Positions 47,905 to 57,850 of a stretch of DNA of 64,000 bases are shown one piece after another. A model generated the notes under the pieces. That model saw only the letters and a list, made by a program, of their open reading frames with translations, was not told where the DNA came from and did no database searches. The position numbers were made by a program, and so were the translations under genes. This DNA comes from Kingdonia uniflora. Its lineage: Eukaryota > Streptophyta > Magnoliopsida > Ranunculales > Circaeasteraceae. Within the stretch, counting starts at the first letter, position 1; the number at the start of each line of letters is the position of its first letter. Location: positions 496,001 through 560,000 of the forward strand of contig JACGCM010001462.1 in assembly GCA_014058105.1 (NCBI GenBank). The letters are read 5' to 3'.

Positions 47905-49659
47905 ATGGTTAATTGGATGAGGAAATTTATATGAACTAACCTGATGGGTTTATTGTCAGTGGACAAAAACATAAAGTTTGCAAACTTGTGAAATCTTTAT
48001 ATGGATTAAACACGAGCCCTTATAATGGCATGCAAAGTTTGATCGTGTTATGATCAAGGATTGATTTAAAATCAATGAATGCGACAAATGTGCTTATTAT
48101 AAAAGAATTGATGAGGCATACGTAATTGTATGTCGATAGGTAGGCGATATGATGATTTTGGGGACTACTAATAATGTAATAAAGTCCACAAAGAAAATAC
48201 TAACTAGGAACTTCGACATGAAGGATCTAGGTATTGCAGATGTTATTCGTGGAATCAATATTAACAAAATATCATAGGGAATTGTGTTGTCACAAGCTAA
48301 TTATATAGAAAATGTATTTAAGAGATTCAGTATGTTTGAGTGTGATGGTGTTGAAACACCATTTGATAGAACTTAATACGTAGCAAAAAACATTAGAGAA
48401 AGCATTCTCAACTTGAGTACTCATTTAAGATAGGGAGTCTCATGTATATTATGAACTGTACCAGACCAGATATTGCTTATGTACTAAGTAAACTGAGTCG
48501 TTATACGAGTAATCTTGGAGATACAAACTGGGTAGCACTAGTTAGGGTTTTAAAGTACTTGAAGTACATCTTGTGCTATGGTTTGCACTATACTACTTAT
48601 CCAGCTATAATTGAAGGATATAGTGATGCAAACTGGATATCAGATGCTGACGAGTCAAAATCTTCTACTAGATATGTCTTCACACTTAGAGGTGTAACAA
48701 TATAATAGAAATCTTAAAAATAAACATGTATAGCTCGCTCCATGATGAAATTTGAGTTCATTGCTTTGGATAATGCTGGAGAAGAAGCATAATAGCTTCA
48801 AGAGTTTCTAGAGGGATATTCTTTTATGGGCATAACCTGTGTCTGATATATGTATTCATTTTGATAATCAAGTAGCACTACCAAGGGCTAAGAATCAAGT
48901 GTACAATGGTAAGAAATGACATATACATCATAGATGCAATACTGTTAAGCAGTTACTTGAGAAGGAATAATATCTGTTGACTATGTAAAGTCTCAAGATA
49001 ACCTAGCTGATCTATTTACAAAAGGGTTGTCAAAAGGGCAAGTATATTGCACATCAAAAGGAATGGGATTAATATGACCAATCCACGAGTAATCTCAATG
49101 GTAACCAAACCTAGTTAACTGAAGGATCCCAACATCTAGGTTTAATAGGAAAACTAGTTAAGGGTTATTTACCTAAGCACTGCGGAGAATAGGTCTCCGT
49201 CTCATTCCTGATGTAATAGTGCAACCTACAGCGAGTTTTAGGGTAAACTTTATTTTTAATGATTCCTATAGCTTGTTTATACAAGTAGAGTGCGACAAGG
49301 TACTTTCAAAAGGAAATTACCTATATAAGTGAGAAGTGAAGGCCGCTTCTGTGAGAATTATGATGGCTGAATTCTCTTATAGCACTCATGAATCCGAGAT
49401 TGTCCAGGGTCGAAATGGATACAACTATTAGAACTGCCTGTGAAGGGAAAGGAACTGTGTGAATACTATTTTCTGGGCTTATGCTAACGGTTGAATAGTT
49501 TAAGACATCATGTTCACTGATTAGCCAAGTATGTCTTATAGTTTTTTACTAGAAAAGGTTCAAGTCCACAAGACACCTTCTTCGATGCAGGACCATTCCT
49601 TACCTTACTCTCCTCATTTTTCTTTTTGACTTTACCATTTTCATTCAAATATGAGGGAT
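47905..49659 (+). pseudogene. Ty1/copia RT and RNase H remnant with 3' spacer
   Basis: RT starts at PDGFIVSGQKHKVCKLV (frame-shifted) and the catalytic motif, normally YVDDM, has decayed to a stop plus VGDMMILG (48137). Then DMKDLGIADVI, TRPDIAYVLSKLSRYTSN (48459), GYSDANWISDADESKSST (48617) and the C-terminal DNLADLFTKGLSKGQ (49000). This is copia RNase H. From 49090 to 49650 is a non-coding spacer ending in a purine tract (ATGAGGGAT). Upstream domains (gag, integrase) are missing between the left LTR and RT. Confidence 0.82.
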
Positions 49660-50381
49660 TGTTGGAAAAAACTCCATATGTTTTCTTTGATTTGAATGTT
49701 AAAGTTTCTGCTTTTATTTAGTCCCACATTGGATAAGTGAAAAGAGGATTTTTACTTTAGAATAGGTTGTACACTACTATCATGTATAACATGTGTAAGT
49801 ATGTGGTGCCCTTACACGTATGTAAGGTGAGTGTGTGAAGGATTACTATATGGTGACGCCCATGGGCTTGGTTGTACGACTTGTCCCATGACCCACCTAG
49901 ACTATTTATAAGTCTATAATTCGGCCTTGGGGTCAAGTTTACACTTAGTAATTTTTTGTGTCTGTTTTTGAAATATTTATTCAGGAGTTGGTTACTCTCT
50001 CCAAGAGTTACAACTTCTTCATAGAGGTATGTTTTGGGGCACAACCCTGCAAACATGTACTTTGATTAGTCACCTTCTCCTCTATAAATTACTTTTTCTA
50101 CATTGTTTGAAATATAGAAAAAAACCTTAATCTCTTTGATTTTTTAGTGCTTCATTCTTGAGAGTAATATCATAGATAGTTCAACAAGATTATCGACTTG
50201 AGTGCTTCAAGTTTGTACAATTCGGTCATTGTATCTAGGGAGACAGGCGCCATTAATAGTGAAGTACCATACGCAAGGTAAAATTTGTCTTAAGGAAATT
50301 GCAGTGACTGCATGCCCCGATCATCGGTTATCCATTTTCTTTTTATTCATATTCGTTTTATTTCTAAATACATGTGTAACA
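49660..50381 (+). repeat. Full copia LTR, shared by two internal regions
   Basis: Starts TGTTGGAAAAAAC after the purine tract and ends ...ATGTGTAACA. The right end is fixed by comparison with the LTR ending at 53024. 722 bp. To its left is the 3' end of a copia (RNase H and spacer), to its right the start of one (gag, protease). TATA-like CTCTATAAATT is at about 50078. As with Tekay A, a single LTR is used by two adjacent element parts. Confidence 0.8.
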
Positions 50382-50428
50382 ATCTTAAGATAGATTTCAT
50401 ATCTTATTTGTGTTTGAATTTTGCAAAG

Positions 50429-51885
50429 ATGGTGATTAACGAAACTGTTGTTCTCTTTCATTAAAAAAAACTGGAGAAGTTTAATGGAGCGGAGTTCAAA
50501 TGTTGGAAGCAATAGATGTTGCTTTATCTAACAACACTGAAACTTAGTAAATTTATGTAAGAAAAGGCCTCAATTCTCTAAGATAGTAAAACTGATAAGA
50601 CCATCATCGCTGCTATAGAGGCATGGACATATTTTGATTTTCTGTGTAAGAACTACATTTTGAATGGGTTAGATGATAAACTGTATAATGTTTATAGTCC
50701 ACACAAGACTGCCAGGGAACTGTAGGATTCCCTGGATAAGAAGTATAAGACAGAAGATTAAAAAATGAAGAAATTTGTTATCGGCAAATTCCTTGACTTC
50801 AAGACGATTGATTCTAAGTCAGTAATCAGTCAAGTGCAAGAGTTTAGGTTATCCTGTATAAAATTCATATAGAAGGAATGATTATGAGAAAGTCATTTCA
50901 TGTTGTTTCATTGATTGAAAATTTTCCTTCATCCTGAAATGATTTTAAGAATTATTTGAAGGACAAACACAAGAAGATGAAGTTTGAGGACTTGATCGTG
51001 TATTTGACAATTGAAGAAAATAATCCCAACTGTTAGAAAATGATTAGAATTGGTTTGCAGGTATCAAAAGTCGATATTGTTGAAGGAAATCCTTCAAACA
51101 ATAAGGGTAAATCCTATTGGAAGAATTGGAAGAAGGGTAAACGCCCTAATCTGAGATCGACTAGAAAAGACTTTAAGAAGATTTCTGCGAACTGCCATAC
51201 AACCGGGAAGAAAGGGCACTTCTCAAAGGACTGCAGGAAGAATAACGACAGTTCATCAAATAACCATCCCTCTCAAACCAACGTATCTGAAATGGAGAAC
51301 CTATCAGCTATAGTCTCTAAAGTTAACTTGGTCAGTAACACTAAAGATTGGTAGATTGATACTGGAGCAACGCGCCACATTTGATTTAACAAAACCCAGT
51401 TTTTCTCATACAAAAAAGTGGACGGTAATAAAAAATTATACATATGAAACTCTGCAACTTCTGTGGTTGAAGGAGTAGGAAAGGTTATCCTAAAATTCAC
51501 ATCAAGAAAATATCTTACTCTGAATGATGTACTGGATGCTCCTGATATTCGTAAGAATTTAGTCTTTAGAACAGTTTCAAGCAAGAAGAGTTTTAGGCTT
51601 GTATTTGAGTCAGACAAATGTGTATTGACTAAGAGTGAAATGTTTGTAGGAAAGGGCAACGTATGGATGGCATGTTTAAGTTCAATGTTGATGTAACCCC
51701 AATGATTATAAATAAAATTAAAGGTTCTGCTTAAATTCTTGAGTCTTTTAATGTTTGGCATGAACGATTAGGCCATGTTAATGCTAATTCGTTACATAGA
51801 TTAATGACCTTAGAAATGTTGCCTAAATTTAGCATTGATTGCAAACAAAAATGTACAACATGTGTTGAAGAAAAATTTACAAAAC
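50429..51885 (+). pseudogene. Ty1/copia gag, protease and GAG-pre-integrase remnant
   Basis: The ATG at 50429 gives MVINETVVLFH, then KKLEKFNGAEFKCW, then FLCKNYILNGLDDKLYNVYS and KKFVIGKFLDFKTIDSKSV, typical of copia gag. The zinc knuckle at 51190-51235 reads CHTTGKKGHFSKDC, with Thr in place of the second Cys. The protease active site IDTGATRHI is at about 51355, just after a Trp to TAG stop, then LTLNDVLDAPDIRKNLV. GAG-pre-integrase reads VWHERLGHVNANSLHRLM and CTTCVEEKFTKQP, then stops at 51885 where PHO1 sequence begins. Integrase is absent. Confidence 0.85.
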
Positions 51886-52500
51886 AACCCTTCTGCCTCA
51901 TTTCTGGAAAACAAAAGTGGGTTTCGTACTAATTAGCAATACTATATGACAAAAAAAAAATACTTTACCTGATTTACTATGACCATCTTCCTCAAGACAA
52001 GAGTAATACTTAGCAGTAGTTCTACAAGTAGCAGGTAAATTCTCATCAACTACAATGATAGACAATGCATCATCGGTAGCAAGTCGGTTAATCTTCACTA
52101 TCTAATTAAAAATTCCCTTCAGATTCTCAACCTGCACTCTAAAAGCAATCAAAGCATCCCTTTGTTTATTCAAAAACGTGACCTCCTTCATAACTTCCTC
52201 AATTTCACCTTTATAAAACTTATCGACCTTGTTAAACTCATCACTTAATCTGAGAAATAAAATGAGCTTGTACTTACCTCCCTGGTCAAGGGACATCAAA
52301 AACTTGGTGGAGTAGTTCTCCTCCCTTCCCCCGCCCCGTTTCCTTGTATTTACTTGTATACCTTTATCCTCAATATCACTAATATGGCTAGCACAACTAG
52401 TACTAGTAATTTTAATTTACAGTGTATTTGTGTTAAACCACTGAAATCTCTATATAATGTCATCTTCCTTTTTAGCCCGCTAGTACTGTAGAGTCTCTTT
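51886..52500 (-). pseudogene. PHO1: PHO1-like SPX exon, copy 3
   Basis: The minus strand reads STSCASHISDIEDKGIQVN, then EENYSTKFLMSLDQGGKYKL, then LSDEFNKVDKFYKGEIEEVM and KEVTFLNKQRDALIAFRVQV, then (after a stop) NRLATDDALSIIVVDENLPA and CLEEDGHSKSG up to a donor (CAG/GTAAAG at 51968). It is the best preserved of the three PHO1 copies and covers the second half of SPX. The intron beyond (51886-51968) matches the intron at 41265-41333. Outward it joins a truncated copia LTR at about 52500. It lies antisense between copia protease and LTR. Confidence 0.87.
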
Positions 52501-53024
52501 ATGAACCACCTAGAGTATTTATAAGTTTATGATTCTGCCTTAGTGCCTTGGGTCATGGGCCCCTGGGGATTTCTAGTTTACACTTAGTCATTTTTTTTGT
52601 CTATTTTTGGGGTGTTTATTTAAAAGTTGGTTACAATCTCCAAGAGTTACAACTCTTCATAGAAGTGTGTGTTGGGGCACAACTAGACCAACAAGTGCTT
52701 TGATTAGTCACCTTCTCTTCTATAAATAGTTCTTTTTTTGTATTATTTAAAATACAGAGAAATATCTGAATCTCTTTGATTTTTCATTGCTTCTTCCTTG
52801 AGAGTAATATCTCAGATAGTTTGACAAGCGTATCAACTTGAGTACTTCAAGTCTGTACTATTCGATCATTCTATCAAGAAAGATAAGCGCCATTAACTGT
52901 GAAGCACCATATGTAGGGTAAAATTTATCTTAAGGAAATTGCAGTGACTGCAAGCAAGACTCGATTGCCAATTTTCCATTTCCTTTTTGTTCATTTTCAT
53001 TTCATTTTTGAATACATGTGTAAC
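52501..53024 (+). repeat. Truncated copia LTR (right)
   Basis: Matches the full LTR from about 49883 to its end, finishing ATGTGTAACA at 53024. The first about 220 bp of the LTR are replaced by PHO1 sequence. The copies have clearly diverged, with many substitutions and small indels. Confidence 0.78.
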
Positions 53025-53658
53025 AATTATCATGTTGTTCTTGCAAAAATATCCAAGGAAAACAATTATCTTGTCTAAGTACGTACACAAAATCTTCATG
53101 TCATTATCACATCTAATATTGCGGAATGTCTCAGTTTTTAGTTGCAACCAGTATTATCAAAATCATGCAATTTAAATTGAAAGTCGTACAATTTGGATTC
53201 AATTGGTACCGTAACGATTTAAATCGTAAGATTTTGATGAAACTTTGAATTGCTGAAAGAGATAAAAGAAAAACACAAGAAATGCCATTGTTACTTTTTT
53301 TGCTTTGTGTAGAAGAATGGATTTGGATTCTTAAATGCAATTTACATTTTATACCTATACCTCTATAATTTGGGAAATGACATCCTTACTCTTATTGCTT
53401 TTAATAATGTAAAATTTTAAATACACTCCATTCTTTATTTAGCTCACCCCGGTATAGCCCCACCCCACTTGTATTTTTCAAGGTTAATTAGCTCACCTCA
53501 TCCTTTTAAGAATACAAAATTAAGTTAAGATTTTTTTAATAGAGTTTGTAAGCCTTCAAGTAACCCTTCCTCCCAACGCCGCGTTGTACTCTTTATTATG
53601 CTTTGCTTGCTTTATTTAATTTGATAATTAAACTTATTTATAAATTTGAGAATATTTA
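53025..53658. other. No recognised feature
   Basis: AT-rich sequence after the copia LTR. The short phrase TAGCTCACC occurs twice near 53440-53495. Nothing coding or structural recognised. Confidence 0.35.
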
Positions 53659-53659
53659 C

Positions 53660-53850
53660 TACCAGAAAATTGACCAACAGCCACGGTCTATATTAGTTTT
53701 AGCCACGGTGACAATAGTAGCTAAATGCTATAAACCTAATTGTGGCCAAACCACAATATTCATGGCTAAAGACATATACTTATTTGTTTTTGGTGCCACT
53801 AATTCTGGTCCGTGGCCAAACCGTGGAAAATATTATTAAAAACGTGGGAT
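53660..53850. mobile_element. CACTA-like terminal fragment
   Basis: Begins TACTACCAGAAAATTGACC, close to a CACTA-type end, followed by repeats of GCCACGG and GGCCA in both orientations (53682, 53702, 53745, 53812, 53822). No matching right end found. Probably a remnant or a small non-autonomous element. Confidence 0.35.
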
Positions 53851-53875
53851 CTCAAATTAGAAGTTTTATTTCCCT

Positions 53876-53930
53876 CCGTCTCTTCTCAGTTCACAGTTCA
53901 CAGTTCACAGTTCCTAGTTCCCAGTTCACT
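53876..53930. repeat. Short tandem repeat of AGTTCACAGTTCAC type
   Basis: About six imperfect copies of an 8-bp unit, CAGTTCAC and variants (CAGTTCCT, CAGTTCCC), just before the start of a PPR-like gene. Confidence 0.7.
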
Positions 53931-53954
53931 TTACGAATTCTAGGGTTTTATCAA

Positions 53955-55175
53955 TGAAATCTTCGACCATATCTCTCTTTCTCCAAATCGCAAATCTCAC
54001 AGAGGTAATTAAGTTCTAATTTCTTATTGATCAATGAGAGCCATAAACTCTCAAAGCATATATAAGTCTGTTTCTCTAAATCGATTTGCTTGGGTAAACT
54101 CACAGGGTTTATTGAAGCCTGGAATTTGCAAACCAAAATTGAATTCTTCAAGTTATAGGTATTTATTATTTGAGTATTTATTAGTGATTCTGGTTTTTGT
54201 CAAATTTTCTATGGTTCAATAATTTTTCTTTGGACGTTCCTTAATTCTATATCATGTTTCTCTAAAATTATTCTTGATCATGTACTTGATATGGGTTTTC
54301 AATTGGTGGCTATAGTTAGGGATTTTATGATTTTTCTTTGGATGTTCTTTGATTTTTGATTTTCAATTGGTGGCTGTAGTAAGGGATTTCCCATTATGGG
54401 TGTGTTATCAAGAGTAGGTTTTTGCCCACTCTGGTTGTGTAAACTTCTTTATTGGATATGAATGGGAAATATGGGGTTGTTGATCAGTGGTCGAGGATTT
54501 TGTTTGATGAAATGCTTGAGAGAAATGGGGTATCGTGGAATGCGATAATTGCACTAATGTGAGTAATGGGGTAGAGTGAGGTTCAGTGGAGTTTTTTAAT
54601 CGGATGAAGTGTGGTATGTTTTGGGTGCTTGATGACTCTTGTGCTAGTATTTTGGCAGGTTGCGCGGGGATTAGTGATTTGAAGATGGGTATGCAGGTTC
54701 ATGGGTATCTTGTGGTTGTTGGGCTGGAGAATGAATGTGCCTCGGGTCTTTGTAATATGCAGTTTCGATGTAGAAAAATTGTTCTAGCAGAGAGTATTTT
54801 CTGGGAAAGAGATGGAAGAAATGTTTTGTTGGAACATATAATGGTTAGGTGCTATGTCCATAATGGGTAATATCATGATGTAATAAAAATTTTAGAAGAA
54901 AATAATTACTTCCTTCAGAATTTTGTAGTAGGTTACGGCATTGTTGTGTCTGTTTTAATAGCATGCTCAAATCTTAGTTCGATACTAGTTGGAAGACAAG
55001 TTCAGGGTCTTATTATTACTTTGCTTGGCTTCCAAATGGATTTTAAGTCAGAAGAAGTCATTGTCATTATAAGTGCTTTGATTGACATGTATTGCAAATG
55101 ATCTAGTATGTGAGAAGCTAGGCAGGTTTTTGATAGCGTGTTGACCTGCATGATTCTCATTGGGTCATGGGTGTA
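53955..55175 (+). pseudogene. PPR protein pseudogene
   Basis: A possible start at 53955 (MKSSTISLFLQIANLTE) is followed by a donor-like GTAATT. From about 54480 the plus strand reads pentatricopeptide repeats: VSWNAIIA, then FFNRMKCGMFWVLDDSCASI, LAGCAGISDLKMGMQVHGYL, then IACSNLSSILVGRQVQGLII and SALIDMYCK, stop, SSM, stop, EARQVFDSV. The phrases ..A.LKMG.QVHGYL and ALIDMYCK are diagnostic of PLS-class PPR proteins, which edit or process organellar RNA. Several stops and frame shifts. The C-terminal E/DYW domain is not seen. Confidence 0.8.
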
Positions 55176-55179
55176 AGAG

Positions 55180-55590
55180 GTTGGTAAAGCTTGAGCTGAG
55201 TGAGTGTGAAGGGCGTAAGGATTCTTTCTTCCAGGAGGGTAAAGATTCTTTCTTTGGAAGGATGCTCAATGTTATTAGCAGAAGGTATGGAATCAGTTGT
55301 CCTTTCTTGGGTAGAACTTCAGAGTCTTAGAGTAGCCTCATGTAACAAGATAAAAAATAGTAAAATTACTCCTACACTTTCAAGTTTGTTTTATGTTCTG
55401 AAAGAGCTGAAATGGTGACTAGATAGAAGATCTCTCCTTTCATCAAGTCTAGGAGGGACTGGGTGGGAAAGAAAGGTGGTATATTCTTTAAGAGGAGAAC
55501 AGCCAAGGCACCAATCATTTTGAACATGTTAACCTTCATTGTCCTTGGTGAATTTGGAGTAGCGCATTGCATTCAGTGCAAATTTTTTAA
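55180..55590 (+). pseudogene. F-box/LRR protein C-terminal pseudogene
   Basis: The plus strand reads [16 protein letters not shown] (55255), [14 protein letters not shown], then [16 protein letters not shown], stop, then RRSLLSSSLGGTG and, after a frame shift, KGGIFFKRR. This matches the C-terminus I know from a plant F-box/LRR group in which LRRs end with ALSSLFSVLKELKW and a SLL..S..GTG.G..G..FF tail. These are substrate adaptors of SCF ubiquitin ligases. The F-box and most repeats are missing. It follows the PPR remnant on the same strand without a visible gap, so the two may have been brought together by rearrangement. Confidence 0.7.
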
Positions 55591-55599
55591 CTTAAATTT

Positions 55600-57850
55600 C
55601 TCGGTCAATGTATTTAACTATGAATGATAATGTGGGGGCGGATCATACACTATCGTGAGGAGGTAGAGACCTGTAAACTAGTCGGGGTGATGACCTTTAA
55701 GTTCGTGGAGTGGGTGACTTGTAATGAAAATGTAGTGGTGGTTTGTGGTGGTGGTGATAGGGAGGATACTTTTTGTGCACTAGAGGTGGTGGAGAAGTGT
55801 GTTTAAAGTAATTAGCAGGTTTCTATTAAGGCAAATTAAGAGAAACAAAGATCATAAAAATAATAGCAAGGAGTGAGGCCATTGAGGCTCCCTTTCTTCC
55901 CATAACTTTGTTTCCAAATGGGTTTGGTTTATGATCTTAAAGCACCCTTCATAGCCCTGTATATAGCTCCTTAGTCTACCTCAACTTTCCAAAGTCCTGT
56001 AAAAATAATCCAAAAAACTTTACTTTTCAAATCGAATTTAAATGATTTAAAATTTGATCGAGTTCACAACTAAAATAATGTTCCAGACACATTGATTTAA
56101 TTTGCTCTCTATTTTGATAATATACTCAAATCTCATTTTAATGCAAGCTAAGCATATCAACAAAAATAGTAATACTCTTACATTGTCATGCAATAATTCA
56201 GAGGACAAAAATGGTTATAATAAAAAATGTGGCACCAAGTACTCCCAGTTGGATTTGATGCAGCCCCTTGAGGTTGAAAGCTTACGTTCTTAGTTAATAT
56301 CTTACTCTGGCTCTCTAACTACTAAAACCTCTTTTCTTTAATACTTGAAACTTACGTACGGCTACCTTCTTTTGCATCATACTCAAAAAGTAGTTAGAGT
56401 TTCACTAACTACTTCCCCTTCTTTTTGTTCAACTTTCAAAGAAGTAGTTGGAGTGCCTCTAACTACTTCTCCTTCTTTATGCGCAACCTCCCCTGAAGTG
56501 CTTCTTTCTCCAAGCTGCCTTTTGCGCAATCCACCTGGAGTGTTTCTTTTTTTGTGTGCAAGTTATCTTGTATTTGCTCTTCGCTTCTTAAAAACTCAGG
56601 TCCAGCATCCTTCTTGGCGTAAAAAAAGCCTGGGTTCTAGCTTTCATCTCAATCCTTCCCTCTAACTACGGTAATCCTTTTTAAGTAGGCAATCTGGTTA
56701 GTTTGGCTTTATCCCCTAAATAAATAAATCTTACTTCTAAACTACGTTCTTTAGCTCAATACCTATTATAAAAAAAACTACCTGGCTTTGCTTTCTTGCC
56801 TCATCCTGGGATTTTATCTTTGTGATAGCAGCGAGAGGAGTCCCCCAGGAGCCGTTGGACCGGGTCTTGTCCGCCCATACTTACTAGTCTTTGCAGCAAG
56901 AAAGGCATCAACGAAAAAATTGTGTTGAGTGCATTTGGCTCAATGGTTACCTTTTCTGCAGACTAGATCGACGGTAGTAGTATGTTTTAGTGCATTCCTA
57001 AACTACTGGGTCTTTCTTCAGAGCCAAACCAGCGGATTCTTTTCTATAGTAGAAGGCATAGGAAGTTCCTCTAGAGATCGAGGTAGCTATAACGAGATAT
57101 AGAGATGGCCAAGGCTCATACCTGACAGAAGACCTTAGGTATCAATATATGCTTATTAGGCCACAACTACCCCTAGGAGCTGATGACCTGGTTTAGATAG
57201 ATAAATAGAACTTACGTACGACGAAACCTGATCTGATCTACTTCAGGAATAGCCTACTGGAGATATCAAGGCCACCGTTGATATGCATCTTTCTACGTGG
57301 TGGTGCTTCTTTGTTCAGCTAGGAACTAAAAAGTAATGAGTCAAGAATAGCCCACGTTCAGTTAGGTACTAGAAAGCAAAAAATACCAGTTTTAAAACAT
57401 TTTTATGGGGTTATTTTTTTTTTTTAACATTGTGAGCTATTTGCAAAATATAGGTCTTTCGACCATTACCACTCGTCTATTCCACTGTAGGCGTAACTCA
57501 AAACTTCTAGCGCTACATCTTACCCTTTTAAGATTTGAAAAATTAAGATTTAACATTTGGGTTTTGCTTGACTTAGGTCAGGCTTATGACTTTCATCCAA
57601 GGCTTGAGAATTTTAGTTTAATCGAAACAATATGTAATATGTAGCCAATGGTATAATTATATTCTTATATGGTCTGAACTATTATATACAATAGGCTGGC
57701 TTTACTTTGTGAGCTTAGTTGGGACTCTGATTTATCAGTAGATATTAGATACTCCACATAAGATGGTTCTTTAATTGCTAATGTTAATGCTGGTTTGTTT
57801 CTAGTTTCTTTGTCTTTTCCGCTTCTTATCATGCACCTTCTTACTATTTC
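55600..57850. other. Region without recognised genes; short internal duplications
   Basis: At 56345-56665 a plus-strand frame repeats a phrase (VVRVSLTTSPSFC, VVGVPLTTSPSLC), with inverted GTAGTTAGAG / CTAACTAC at DNA level. From 56820 to 57350 the sequence is locally richer in GC and unlike the surroundings; it might be organellar in origin but I recognise no gene. Nothing firm can be called here. Confidence 0.35.

Noticed and set aside
56345..56665. A 106-codon open frame with repeated VVxVxLTTSPS phrase
   Set aside because: It comes from short duplicated DNA with inverted repeats; no family resemblance and no start or splice context.
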